Positions 16,970 through 25,074 of a stretch of 42,187 nt of DNA are shown in pieces. The position numbers and the translations under genes are program-made. The number at the start of each line of letters is the position of its first letter. Position 1 is the first letter of the stretch. The DNA comes from a bacterium (GTDB lineage: Bacteria; Planctomycetota; Planctomycetia; Kolteriales; Kolteriaceae), in NCBI GenBank assembly GCA_019748235.1, contig JAIEPU010000078.1:1-42187 (forward strand), in the 5' to 3' direction. The notes beneath the pieces are model-generated. The model searched no databases. It saw nothing but the letters and a program-made list of their open reading frames with translations, and was not told the DNA's origin.

Positions 16970-18085
16970 GTGCTGTCCGATCGACTCAAAATCTTTCTAT
17001 ATCGCTGGTTCTTCACCAATCTTGCCGGGCTCACGCTGGGAGATTGGCTTCTGCTGCTTGCCAATAACCAGTTCCGGATCAGTCCCCGATTTTGGCCGCG
17101 AGCCACCTTCGTCACGCTTTGCTCTGTGGGAAACAGTCTTCAGCGGCTTATCGAGAATGGTATCTACTCGAAGAAGCTGGAAGCGGTCCATGTTCCGCCT
17201 CCTCTGTTCATTCTCGGTCACTGGCGAAGTGGAACGACGCACCTGCATAAGCTGTTGTCGCTTGACGATCGCTTCGTCACCCCCTCGATGGTGGAGGTTC
17301 TCTTTCCTCATTCGATTCTCACCGGCGGACCGATGGGAATGTTCATGAACTGGTTCCTTCCCAGTCATCGCATCGTCGATCAGGTCAAACTTGGCGTGAA
17401 TGAACCATTCGAGGATGAATTCGCGCTCGCGTTGATGTCGCGGCTCTCTCCCTATTTCGGATGGACCTTTCCTCGTCGAGAAGACTTTTATGACACGCAC
17501 CTGACATTGAATGATTCGTGTGAGTCAGCTCGTTGGAAGAGTGCGTTTCGTCTGCTTGCCAGAAAACTCGCGAAGAAACATGGCAAGCCGGCGATTTTTA
17601 AGTCTCCCCCTCATCTTGGGCGCGTTCGGCACTTGCTCGAGCTATTTCCTGACGCTCGTTTTATCCACATCCACCGCGATCCGCTCGAGATCTTTTCCTC
17701 AACCTGCCGACTGATTGAGAAGGGAGTGGATGGCCTGAAGTTGCAGAATGTTCCTTGGAATAAGACGACCGACCACGTCTTGTCTCGATATCGCGAGATG
17801 TATGAGCAGTTCTTCGAAGACCAGCACCTCATCCCGAGCGGCCATTTGGTGGAGGTAAAGTACTCAGACCTGGTGACTCACCCACTCGATGCCATGCGGC
17901 GGGTCTATGACGACCTTTCACTTGGTGGGTTCGATGCCTTTCACCAACGGCTCGCACAACATCTCGACGCCGAGAAGACTTATTCACGCAACATTCATGA
18001 AGACTTGCCGCCCGACGTGAAGGCGCGGATCAACAGCGAGTGGAGCGAGATTGCGAGGCGACTCGGTTATGACATCGACGGGTGA
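16970..18085 (+). CDS. PAPS-dependent sulfotransferase
   Basis: A 371-residue sulfotransferase of the PF13469-like group. The 5'-phosphosulfate-binding loop is ILGHWRSGTTHLHKLL (about residues 81-96), with FKSPPHLGR in the middle and the 3'-phosphate-binding FIHIHRDPLEIFSS after it. The N-terminal 40 residues are hydrophobic and aromatic (LYRWFFTNLAGLTLGDWLLLL), suggesting membrane association and a lipid-like acceptor. The start is GTG 16970, supported by CAGGAAAACG upstream. It is divergent from crtY and its 3' end overlaps that of the convergent TetR gene by 19 bp. Sulfation of a hydroxylated carotenoid is an attractive but unproven role; a hydroxylated lipid or glycan is the alternative. 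Confidence 0.87.
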   Translation: MLSDRLKIFLYRWFFTNLAGLTLGDWLLLLANNQFRISPRFWPRATFVTLCSVGNSLQRLIENGIYSKKLEAVHVPPPLFILGHWRSGTTHLHKLLSLDDRFVTPSMVEVLFPHSILTGGPMGMFMNWFLPSHRIVDQVKLGVNEPFEDEFALALMSRLSPYFGWTFPRREDFYDTHLTLNDSCESARWKSAFRLLARKLAKKHGKPAIFKSPPHLGRVRHLLELFPDARFIHIHRDPLEIFSSTCRLIEKGVDGLKLQNVPWNKTTDHVLSRYREMYEQFFEDQHLIPSGHLVEVKYSDLVTHPLDAMRRVYDDLSLGGFDAFHQRLAQHLDAEKTYSRNIHEDLPPDVKARINSEWSEIARRLGYDIDG

Positions 18086-18846
18086 CGCCTGCCGTTGGTT
18101 AGCTTCTCTCCGTTTCGGGGGCCGAACGCGAGAGCGGTCTCCTCTGGAAAAATCTCTTCACGAATGCGAGCGACGGTTGCTCCGATATCGAAGGCATGCA
18201 TCGCGGGTTGCCAGCCCATGCCATCGAGCAAGTACTGCGTGCCGAACCGAAGAGCCTTCGATGCATCTCGCACGCCGCGCTTGGCAAGCGGGATTTCAGA
18301 CGCCATGAGCGTGTGGGCACCGAGCGTCATGCACCAAAGGGTGAAGCAAATATCCTCGGCATTCATTCCATCCCGAAGCGTCACCTCTCCATGCGCGATC
18401 GCTTCGCCTACGATTTCAGCCACCGTGGCGAGGCATCGACGTTCGATCGCTTCTAGGGCATCGTTTCGAGTGGGCGAGGTTTTTTCGCTGAGGGAGGACA
18501 TCCGCACGATTTGTTCGCTACGGAAATGGTGCGGATACAGCCGGACGAAGAGATCCTCGGCGACGCCAATCGCGACGATTCGCTCGCGTGTCCGCCCCTG
18601 GAATTGAGCAGCCCGCTTGAAGAACTCTTCTCGCTTGGCCATCGTCTGAATCGACAGGGCGATGACGAGGTCTTCCTTGCACGTAAAGTGCTGATAGATG
18701 GTCCCTTTGGAGTACTCCGTGGCGTCGGCGATGCGGTCCATACTCAGACCGCGATAACCATGATCCACGAGCATCCGCCGGGCGATATCGAGGATCATCT
18801 CCTCGCGCTCTCGAATCTGTCGTTTCTTCCGTTCAGAAGTAGCCAT
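18067..18846 (-). CDS. TetR-family transcriptional regulator
   Basis: A 259-residue repressor-type protein. The N-terminal DNA-binding domain is clear: MILDIARRMLVDHGYRGLSMDRIADATEYSKGTIYQHFTCKEDLV is the standard TetR helix-turn-helix with its GTIYQHF recognition helix (about residues 17-60). The C-terminal ligand domain is unlike any member I know. The open frame reaches a TTG at 18945, but ATG 18846 gives the normal TetR start and lies right after a good promoter. It is tail-to-tail with the sulfotransferase gene (19-bp overlap) and 124 bp from the PfpI gene. It may control itself, the sulfotransferase or the carotenoid operon; the ligand is unknown. Confidence 0.9.
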   Translation of the reverse strand: MATSERKKRQIREREEMILDIARRMLVDHGYRGLSMDRIADATEYSKGTIYQHFTCKEDLVIALSIQTMAKREEFFKRAAQFQGRTRERIVAIGVAEDLFVRLYPHHFRSEQIVRMSSLSEKTSPTRNDALEAIERRCLATVAEIVGEAIAHGEVTLRDGMNAEDICFTLWCMTLGAHTLMASEIPLAKRGVRDASKALRFGTQYLLDGMGWQPAMHAFDIGATVARIREEIFPEETALAFGPRNGEKLTNGRRHPSMS

Positions 18847-18853
18847 GGGGGCT

Positions 18854-18889
18854 ATTTTAGACAGGTCGTCGAAAACTGACAAACCGTCA
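18854..18889 (-). promoter_or_regulatory. Sigma-70-like promoter of the tetR gene with a small palindrome
   Basis: On the minus strand, TTGTCA (18882-18877) and TAAAAT (18859-18854) are 17 nt apart, a near-consensus pair. The -10 box ends 7 nt before the ATG at 18846, so the transcript would be leaderless or almost so, consistent with no ribosome binding site there. A TGAC-N5-GTCA palindrome (18877-18889) overlaps the -35 box and could be an autoregulatory operator. Confidence 0.6.
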
Positions 18890-18970
18890 ACTGCGGCACT
18901 TGGGCGCGGTTCTTGAAATGAGTCGGTGAATCTTTCCTGATTCAAGTCGTTGCTGCATCACCGCTTCTGC

Positions 18971-19498
18971 TCAGTTTGCGAGAAACTTCACGATTGCTGC
19001 CATGAAATCGGGGAGGTCGTCGGGCTTCCGACTGGTGATGTGATGCCGGTCGACCACCACAGGCGTGTCTTCCCAGGTCGCACCTGCATTGATGACATCA
19101 TCTTTAATGCCAGGGGAACTGGTGACGCGGACGCCACGATAGGCGTCGGCCGAGACAGGAATCCAGCCCCCGTGACAGATAGCCCCAATGAGCTTGCCCG
19201 CTTGATCGAACTCTTTGACGAGCATCTTCACCAAGTCGAGTCGGCGGAGCTTGTCGGGCATCCATCCGCCGGCGCAGATGACGCCCGCGAAATCCGTCGA
19301 CTTGATCTCCTTGATCGCGGCGTCGGAACGGCAGGGATAACTATGCTTGCCGTGATAGAGCTTGCCTGCCTCTTCACCAGCGACGACGACTCCCGCCCCG
19401 GCTTCGATGAGCCTGAGTTTGGGATACCAAAGTTCGAGATCTTCATAATCGTCTCCCACGAAGATCAGGACTTTTTTGCCCGAAAGCGTTTTGGCCAT
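18971..19498 (-). CDS. DJ-1/PfpI family protein
   Basis: A 175-residue class I glutamine amidotransferase-like protein of the PfpI/YhbO branch. The nucleophile elbow is GAICHGGW with Cys108 and His109, and the partner Glu19 sits in DDYEDLELWYP. TSSPGIKDDVINAGATW near the C-terminus is a family segment. Members have been described as intracellular proteases, chaperones and deglycases that repair glyoxal-damaged proteins; which applies cannot be read here. There is no signal peptide, so it is cytoplasmic. GGGAGA precedes the ATG. It is a single gene between the tetR promoter region and a long intergenic stretch. Confidence 0.92.
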   Translation of the reverse strand: MAKTLSGKKVLIFVGDDYEDLELWYPKLRLIEAGAGVVVAGEEAGKLYHGKHSYPCRSDAAIKEIKSTDFAGVICAGGWMPDKLRRLDLVKMLVKEFDQAGKLIGAICHGGWIPVSADAYRGVRVTSSPGIKDDVINAGATWEDTPVVVDRHHITSRKPDDLPDFMAAIVKFLAN

Positions 19499-19659
19499 CT
19501 CCAGTCTCCCGCATCGCCGAAATGCGACGCTCGGTTTGAATCATCGCACGGTGATCTCGATCGCGCGTCGTGTTCGATTCTGTTTTGTCCAGTGTCCGTT
19601 TCTTTACGATACGTGTCAGGGAGTGACGCGGACATCTGCTGACGTTGAAAGGTGAGGAT

Positions 19660-19717
19660 GTGGCAGCATCAAATTGAGCTGCCGTGCTAGTGATGGGTCC
19701 ACTAGCACGGCAGCCAC
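19660..19717. repeat. Palindromic repeat with 15-bp arms
   Basis: Perfect arms at 19678-19692 (GCTGCCGTGCTAGTG) and 19700-19714 surround a 7-base loop. Flanking GTGGC (19660-19664) and GCCAC (19713-19717) extend the symmetry, and GGCAGC at 19662-19667 can pair alternatively with the left arm. This resembles a dispersed palindromic element more than a terminator, since no gene ends here. Confidence 0.65.
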
Positions 19718-19721
19718 TCCG

Positions 19722-19744
19722 AGGGCCAACACGGCCCTTTCTTG
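19722..19744 (+). terminator. Short hairpin with T-rich tail
   Basis: AGGGCC-aacac-GGCCCT (19722-19738) followed by TTCTTG. It has terminator form on the plus strand although no plus-strand gene ends nearby; it could end a small untranslated RNA or belong to the repeat just before it. Confidence 0.35.
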
Positions 19745-20152
19745 TGCCTCCGAGCGATGAAGCCACGGACAGCCCGCTCTGTCGCACCGCTTAGAGGTCA
19801 TTGCTCATTACGAATCAGTCACCTCCGCTTGTGAGAGAAAGCACTCGCGGAATTCGATCTTTCTGGTCGTGACCCATGGTCCGTCCCCCCCGTGGGGCGC
19901 GAAATCTCCATGACACATCGACGAAAAAAGTGGGAAGCCGCATCTCATCTCAATGGAGCAAGTCCATGACGGTGACGGATTTTTATGCGTATCCAATAGC
20001 AGGCCTGAGGTGAACTTCATCGAAGGGGTGTTTGGGCGCCGAACATTCTCCCCCGGAAGCTCGAACCCATAGTAATGGTAGCCGACAAATTCGCATGGAA
20101 TCAACCGACTCCTTTAAGGAGCGAACTCCGTGACGGCCAGGGGAATGATTTC

Positions 20153-21430
20153 GTGACCAAATCGCCCGAGGGGGAGGAACCGTTGCCGCAAGGGGGCGGG
20201 GCCTTGCGGGACATGCCGCGACAAGCGGTGCGCGAATCGCTGGGAATTCCCCTCGCGGCTTATTTGACTCTTATCATCGTGCTGGCAACTTTGGCCCCGT
20301 TCCGACTGGGATGGGAACCGCGATTCTTTAATCCGCTCGATACGAAGCAGTTCACTTCCATCCTCATTTTGCGAGACATCGTCGGAAACATTCTTGTCTT
20401 CATTCCGATCGGATTTATCTTTCGACTCTGCCTCGATCGGAATCAGAAGAGTTGGAGCAGTATCTTCTGGGCGGCACTATTAAGTATCTCGGTCGAACTC
20501 TTGCAGATGTTCTTTCCGCCGCGCGTGACCAGCGTGGTCGATGTGGCGACGAATATTCTGGGAGCGGTGATCGGTCGATTCGCATTTGATTGCGTCGATT
20601 GGCTTTTGCGTTGGCGAGGCATCCAAGGGCTAACGCTGGAGCTCCCCCTGGCGGGGGTCTTCTACCTCCTCATTCCGGTATTCGGTCTAAACTCTCGGTT
20701 GACTCAGCAGGAACCGGATCGCGTCTGGCTCGCGCTTTGTTTAGGCATTGTGGGTGGAATCGTTGTGGCGACGATTGCCCACCATCGGTTGGTACCATCT
20801 CGACCATGGACCTGGCTTCACGTACTCGTCTTTGTCGCTCTTTGGTTTATCGTTTCGATGTCTCCCGCCTTCTTCTACTCTCCTCGCCCTTCGATTGTTC
20901 GATGCCTAATTGTCCTCGGCACGACACTAGGAGTGGTGTACCTTGCACAGAGGATTCGTGGGCCGGCTTATGGAAAGAGCAGGCGATTCGAGGAAAAGTG
21001 CCTTCGCCGCGTATTGCCTGTTTATCTTCTCTATTTGCTGGGAAGCGCTCTTTCGCCGTGGCAGCCCTTGGCTCTCCCATGGCATTGGAGGCGGTGGTTC
21101 GATCATTTGACGCCGCTTTACGATCTCGTGCCGCTGGACGGAGTCTTTCTGCTCGTCGAAGCTGGGACATCGTTCACACTGTTTGGTTTCATGATCGCCG
21201 GGCTTCGAGGTCGAATACGTGAGACCCGACTGAGCATGTTCGTGGCGGTGACTTGTTACTGTGGACTCGTCGTTGCGACGCTCGAAGTGCTGCGTGGGTT
21301 CCATCCACTTCATCATGCGAGTATCGCCCACGCGGGGTTGACGATGGGGGCAGCATTGTTGGGAGCATATCTCTATCGAATGCATCAACGGACAGTTTGG
21401 CGAATCTTAGGCCGGATCGCGGAAGACTAG
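20153..21430 (+). CDS. VanZ-like polytopic membrane protein
   Basis: A 425-residue protein with about ten hydrophobic segments. The first half is a VanZ-like domain: APFRLGWEP, then DIVGNILVFIPIGFIFRL and ELLQMFFPPRVTSVVDVATNILGAVIG, the order seen in VanZ and phosphotransbutyrylase-like membrane proteins. The second half has further helices and no motif I know. The function of such proteins is unclear; VanZ itself gives low-level teicoplanin resistance. The open frame begins at 20075, but GTG 20153 is preceded by AGGGGA at 8 nt, the best ribosome binding site; ATG 20213 is another option. Its stop is 33 bp before cbiM, so the two are probably co-transcribed. Confidence 0.8.
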   Translation: MTKSPEGEEPLPQGGGALRDMPRQAVRESLGIPLAAYLTLIIVLATLAPFRLGWEPRFFNPLDTKQFTSILILRDIVGNILVFIPIGFIFRLCLDRNQKSWSSIFWAALLSISVELLQMFFPPRVTSVVDVATNILGAVIGRFAFDCVDWLLRWRGIQGLTLELPLAGVFYLLIPVFGLNSRLTQQEPDRVWLALCLGIVGGIVVATIAHHRLVPSRPWTWLHVLVFVALWFIVSMSPAFFYSPRPSIVRCLIVLGTTLGVVYLAQRIRGPAYGKSRRFEEKCLRRVLPVYLLYLLGSALSPWQPLALPWHWRRWFDHLTPLYDLVPLDGVFLLVEAGTSFTLFGFMIAGLRGRIRETRLSMFVAVTCYCGLVVATLEVLRGFHPLHHASIAHAGLTMGAALLGAYLYRMHQRTVWRILGRIAED

Positions 21431-21463
21431 TGTTCGATCGAATTGACGAAGGGGGTCTGCTCA

Positions 21464-22108
21464 GTGCATGTGGGGGATGGACAACTCGCGCCGGCCGTTC
21501 TCGCGGTTGGGGCAGCCGGTGGAATGATCGGTCTGGCCGGCTCCCTTCGGCATTTGCAGGACCGAGATATTCCCCGGGTGGCGGTCCTATCCTCCCTCTT
21601 CTTTGCCGCGAGCCTCTGGCATGTCCCTGTTCCACTCACAGGAACGTCGATTCATCTTGTCCTTTGCGGCTTGCTCGGACTACTTCTTGGATGGCATACA
21701 TTTCTCGCCGTTACTTTAGTGCTCATCTTTCAGGCGCTGATGTTCGGACATGGCGGAATCACGTCACTCGGGGTTAACGTCGTTGCAATGGCGTTGCCAG
21801 GTCCCATTCTCGCGACAGCACTTCGACCCGTGCTGAATGCTCATCGCGTTGGCATGGTGTTCGGTGGAGGATTCTTATTAGGTGCAGGTTCGATACTGCT
21901 GGCGTGCGCGATCGTCGCGACCGCGTATGCCGCCAGCAGCTTGGAATTCCTCGGATACTTGCCTGTATACTTCGCGGCCAATCTGCCCCTCATGCTCATC
22001 GAGGGAATGCTCACGGGATCGACGGTGACATTCCTCGCTCGAGTCCGTCCAGACATCATCGGTCGACCGCTTCCACTCATTCAAGAGCGGAGGATTCATG
22101 TATCATAG
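21464..22108 (+). CDS. cbiM: ECF nickel/cobalt transporter substrate-specific component CbiM/NikM
   Basis: A 214-residue membrane protein with about six or seven helices. I chose GTG 21464 because AAGGGGG is 8 nt upstream and because it yields the N-terminus Met-His-Val-Gly-Asp-Gly, close to the family's Met-His-Ile-Pro-Asp-Gly. In CbiM/NikM the free amino terminus and His2 bind the metal, so the start matters. TGTSIHL (near residue 58) supplies the next conserved histidine. It captures Ni2+ or Co2+ in the inner membrane; the sequence does not say which. It overlaps the next gene by 11 nt and follows a VanZ-like gene. The operon continues with an L-type accessory protein and CbiQ. Confidence 0.88.
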   Translation: MHVGDGQLAPAVLAVGAAGGMIGLAGSLRHLQDRDIPRVAVLSSLFFAASLWHVPVPLTGTSIHLVLCGLLGLLLGWHTFLAVTLVLIFQALMFGHGGITSLGVNVVAMALPGPILATALRPVLNAHRVGMVFGGGFLLGAGSILLACAIVATAYAASSLEFLGYLPVYFAANLPLMLIEGMLTGSTVTFLARVRPDIIGRPLPLIQERRIHVS

Positions 22109-22637
22109 TCATGCATTTCTGACGCTCCTTTGCGTGCTCGTGATCGGGTCTCCATTAGCGGCGCATGATCTTCGCCTCGTCGTGGCGGTCGAAGGGAAAG
22201 AGATTACCGGACTGCTCAGCTATCCGGGAGGGGAGCCTGCCGCTGGGACGGTCGTTCAATTCATCGATCCCCGTTACAAAATTGTTGCCGAGGTGACGGC
22301 TGATGCGGAGGGGCGTTTTCGTCAACCTGTCCCCGTTCGATGCGACTATTTGATTCGCGCGCGGACGATCGACCTACATCATGCGGAAGTGACGGTGAAA
22401 GAAGAGCAGTTACCGACCGATCTCCCCCCCTTGCCTGATTCCATCCCCGATTCGCCCCACCAGATCACGCAAAGCGACGAGCAATTCAAGCGTGAGATTC
22501 AGTTAGAGCTAAAGCTCATGCGCGAACAAATCGATCGGCTAGAGAGTTCCATCGGGCTTCGCGATATCGTCGGTGGTATAGGCTTTATCGTTGGCATCTT
22601 GGGCCTTCTCCTCTTCTTGCGGCAGAGGGTGAGATGA
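22098..22637 (+). CDS. Nickel/cobalt ECF transporter accessory protein (NikL/CbiL-like)
   Basis: A 179-residue protein with a signal peptide (residues 1-22, ending SPLAAHD), an extracytoplasmic domain with an Ig-like carboxypeptidase-regulatory flavour (GLLSYPGGEPAAGTVVQF...DAEGRFRQPV), a helical coiled-coil stretch (about 127-150) and one C-terminal membrane helix followed by RQRVR. This is the layout of the L component in NikLMQO-type systems, which replaces CbiN. The new N-terminus after signal cleavage begins with His-Asp, which might bind metal. It overlaps cbiM by 11 nt and cbiQ by 4 nt, so all three should be coupled. Sequence similarity is low, as is usual for this component, so the call leans on layout and context. 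Confidence 0.75.
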   Translation: MYHSHAFLTLLCVLVIGSPLAAHDLRLVVAVEGKEITGLLSYPGGEPAAGTVVQFIDPRYKIVAEVTADAEGRFRQPVPVRCDYLIRARTIDLHHAEVTVKEEQLPTDLPPLPDSIPDSPHQITQSDEQFKREIQLELKLMREQIDRLESSIGLRDIVGGIGFIVGILGLLLFLRQRVR

Positions 22638-23353
22638 GACAGTCCATCGATCCGCGCATTCCGCTCCTCTCGGCGGTGACGTTTGCCGTTGTGGTCGCGA
22701 TCTCCACGCAATGGGGGACGCTCGCGATGGCTTTAGCGGTGGGAGTGATCGCGGTCATTTCAAGCTCGACGAAGCTTCCCCGACTCGGTCGCCGTCTGAT
22801 TGGGCTCAACGTGATGATGGTTTTCTTTTGGCTCCTTCTGCCGCTTGAGTGGAAGGGGCCGGCAATTCTTGATTGGCATTGGTCCACAAAAGGGGCGATT
22901 CTTCCGGCGCGAATTACGCTACGTGCGAATGCGATTCTTCTCGTTTCGACGGCATTGCTTGATCCACTCGGAATGCTGGGGATGCTGGATGCATTTCGTC
23001 GACTTCACTTGCCGGAACCATTTCCTTCGTTGCTTGGAATGAGCGTTCGTTATCTCTCATTACTTCGCCTGGAGTTTCAACGACTTCGCGTGGCCATGCT
23101 ATCGCGTGGATTTCGTTTAAGGCCAACTCTTCAAGGATACTCCGCAGCGGCGATGGCGCTCGGGATGTTGCTTGTGCGGAGCCTTGATCGATCAGATCGA
23201 ATTTGTCGAGCCATGGCTGCCCGAACGTTCGGCCCCCTTCATCTCCCGCCTTCTCCCCGCTTCTCGCGAAGAGACTGGCTGATGGCTGGCGGAGTAAGCG
23301 TGGTACTTGTTTCGTTGTGTTTGGTCGAGCTATCACTCGCCGTTTGGACGTGA
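22634..23353 (+). CDS. cbiQ: ECF transporter T component CbiQ
   Basis: A 239-residue transmembrane coupling protein with an N-terminal pair of helices, a central cytoplasmic helical region and a C-terminal helix (VSVVLVSLCLVELSLAVW). The two short coupling motifs of T components are visible: AMLSRGFR and RAMAARTF (the second in the Ala-Arg-Gly position, with Thr for Gly). These should dock on the ATPase subunits. The start overlaps the previous stop as ATGA. What is odd is the next gene: no CbiO/NikO ATP-binding protein follows, and the strand changes to hldD 27 bp after the stop. The ATPase must be encoded elsewhere or the set is non-functional. Confidence 0.88.
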   Translation: MRQSIDPRIPLLSAVTFAVVVAISTQWGTLAMALAVGVIAVISSSTKLPRLGRRLIGLNVMMVFFWLLLPLEWKGPAILDWHWSTKGAILPARITLRANAILLVSTALLDPLGMLGMLDAFRRLHLPEPFPSLLGMSVRYLSLLRLEFQRLRVAMLSRGFRLRPTLQGYSAAAMALGMLLVRSLDRSDRICRAMAARTFGPLHLPPSPRFSRRDWLMAGGVSVVLVSLCLVELSLAVWT

Positions 23354-23380
23354 AGGCTGAGTATCTTCCAATAGGTTGTG

Positions 23381-24415
23381 TCATCCCGCACGGCGGGAAG
23401 GCTCGGCTCGTTGGATCATTAGCTCGCTCCCTTCGTACGGATGGTCGGTCGCGAGGTAGTTTTGGACGTAGTCCCGAATTCCGTCCTCCAGCGAATAGAA
23501 CGGCGTCCGATAACCTGCCGCTCGGAGTTTCGTCATCTCTGCCTGCGTGAAGTACTGATACTTCTCTCTGATTTCTTCGGGCATGTCGATGAAGCGAATG
23601 CGAGGCTCTTTGCCGAGCGCGGCGAAAACCGCGTTCACCAAGTCCTCAAAACTTCGCGCCTGTCCGGTGCCGATGTTGAACAACCCCGAAACCTGGGGTT
23701 GTTCGAGGAGCCACTCGATCACCCGGACGCAATCCTTCACGTAAACGAAGTCCCGCAGTTGTCCGCCGTCACAATAGCCGGCCCGGTGCGATCGGAAGAG
23801 GGAGACGACTTCGTTCTTGGCCGCTACGGGAAACGACTTCGCGACGACACTTTGCATCGAGCCTTTGTGGTATTCGTTCGGCCCATAGACGTTAAAGAAC
23901 TTGAGGGCCGCCCATTGAGGAGGTGTCGGCTCGCCCCGAGCAATCGAACGGGCTACCCATCGGTCGATGTGATGCTTGCTCCAACCATAGGCGTTGAGTG
24001 GCTCAAGCGCTGACAAATAGTCGAGTGAGTCGTCATCCCGAAAGCCCTGTTCGCCGTCGCCATAGGTCGCGGCGGAAGAGGCATAGATGAATCTGGCGTC
24101 GTGCAGCGTGCACCAGTTCCAGAGCCGTCGCGTGGTTTGGATATTTTGATCAATGATGGCGTCCACGTCTCGCTCGGTGGTGGCGGAGATCGCCCCCATG
24201 TGCAGGATCGCGGTGATGTCGTGTGCGCGCTCGGCCAAGAAGTCGAAAAGGCGAGCTGGCGTGACGAACTCCTCGACCGGCGATCGGGCGACGTTTTTCC
24301 AGCGATCGTCGGTGCTGAATCGATCGCAAACGACGACTTGGTTCGCCGGATGGGCCGCCAGAGCCGCCACCAATTGCGATCCGATAAATCCCGCGCCACC
24401 CGTGACGACGTACAT
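23381..24415 (-). CDS. hldD: ADP-L-glycero-D-manno-heptose 6-epimerase
   Basis: A 344-residue short-chain dehydrogenase-type epimerase that makes ADP-L-glycero-beta-D-manno-heptose, the inner-core LPS heptose donor. It opens MYVVTGGAGFIGSQLV (NAD(P) loop), has SSAATYGDG (about 113-121) and the catalytic Tyr143 and Lys147 in NAYGWSKHHID, and continues LKFFNVYGPNE and LRDFVYVKDCV, all typical of HldD. The reading frame extends to a TTG at 24433, but ATG 24415 has a GGGAGAGG site and fits the family N-terminus. It lies alone, convergent with cbiQ. HldD supports a heptose-containing LPS and therefore an outer membrane. Confidence 0.93.
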   Translation of the reverse strand: MYVVTGGAGFIGSQLVAALAAHPANQVVVCDRFSTDDRWKNVARSPVEEFVTPARLFDFLAERAHDITAILHMGAISATTERDVDAIIDQNIQTTRRLWNWCTLHDARFIYASSAATYGDGEQGFRDDDSLDYLSALEPLNAYGWSKHHIDRWVARSIARGEPTPPQWAALKFFNVYGPNEYHKGSMQSVVAKSFPVAAKNEVVSLFRSHRAGYCDGGQLRDFVYVKDCVRVIEWLLEQPQVSGLFNIGTGQARSFEDLVNAVFAALGKEPRIRFIDMPEEIREKYQYFTQAEMTKLRAAGYRTPFYSLEDGIRDYVQNYLATDHPYEGSELMIQRAEPSRRAG

Positions 24416-24603
24416 CGTCGGCCTCTCCCTCAACGCGCCGCGCGCGTATTGCCCTCAAGTCCAATCCGCCCGGATCGTACAAGGGGCTGAATTTTGGTGG
24501 TAGAGGAAAGGGGGGGGGGAGGGCCGGGCCAAGAACGAGAAATGCCCCATCGGTTCTCGACGGGGCTGAGGTTAAGAATCGAAGAGCACCGCAAAGAAAA
24601 GTT

Positions 24604-25074
24604 CTACTCCTTCACGAACTCCCGCTCGCGTGAATGCACGGTCAGGACGGGACAGGGGGCGGAGCGAACGACGCGCTCGGCGACGGAGCCGAGAAGCAGG
24701 TGCGTCAGGCCGGTTCGGCCGTGGGTCCCGACGATGATGAGATCGATCTGCTGGTCCTTGGCATAAACTTCGACCTCGCGGAACGGAACACCTTCACGGA
24801 TGACCTCCTTGACGGTGACTCCCGAAACATCACGGCTTTTGAGAAGCTTATTCATCGCTTCGGTGGAGCCTTGGCGAAGGCCGGTCATGATTTCCTGTGT
24901 TGGCAGAAGCGAGATGCCGGGCTCGGGAACGGTCGGAATGATGTCCTCGATCACGTGCACCAGATGCAATTCCGCGCCAAAATTCCGGGCGAAGGTTAGG
25001 CCGTAATCAAACGCCCGTAGCGCGGGCTCACTGAAATCGGTGCAGACGCAAATCTTCTTGAGCTCGATGTGCAT
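24604..25074 (-). CDS. Universal stress protein (UspA family)
   Basis: A 156-residue single-domain Usp. It starts ICVCTDFSEPALRAFDYGL, has the ...DLIIVGTHGRTGLTHLLLGSVAERVVRSAPCPVLTV block, and so carries the G-2x-G-9x-G(S/T) ATP-binding motif of the nucleotide-binding Usp branch. It probably acts as a cytoplasmic stress-response or ATP-sensing protein. ATG 25074 was chosen over a TTG at 25080. A dense cluster of palindromic repeats lies upstream, between this gene and ilvE on the same strand; its own promoter would have to lie in 25075-25178. Confidence 0.93.
   Translation of the reverse strand: MHIELKKICVCTDFSEPALRAFDYGLTFARNFGAELHLVHVIEDIIPTVPEPGISLLPTQEIMTGLRQGSTEAMNKLLKSRDVSGVTVKEVIREGVPFREVEVYAKDQQIDLIIVGTHGRTGLTHLLLGSVAERVVRSAPCPVLTVHSREREFVKE

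Larger units (their letters stand above)
19499..20152. other. Long intergenic region with palindromic repeats
   Basis: About 650 bp with no supportable gene. A 98-codon minus-strand frame (19808-20104) has atypical composition and no family features. The part 19660-19744 is strongly palindromic and is listed separately. The rest upstream of the VanZ-like gene was examined for riboswitch sequence, in particular a cobalamin box, because nickel/cobalt genes follow; none was recognised. Confidence 0.5.

Noticed and set aside
18067-18945. Longer tetR start at TTG 18945
   Set aside because: TTG, no ribosome binding site, and the strong promoter would lie inside the gene.
19808-20104. 98-codon minus-strand frame
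   Set aside because: Composition (many Cys, His and Pro) and lack of a start signal are unlike the neighbours.
19499-20152. Cobalamin riboswitch upstream of the nickel/cobalt genes
   Set aside because: No B12-box-like sequence was recognised; only general G-rich segments.
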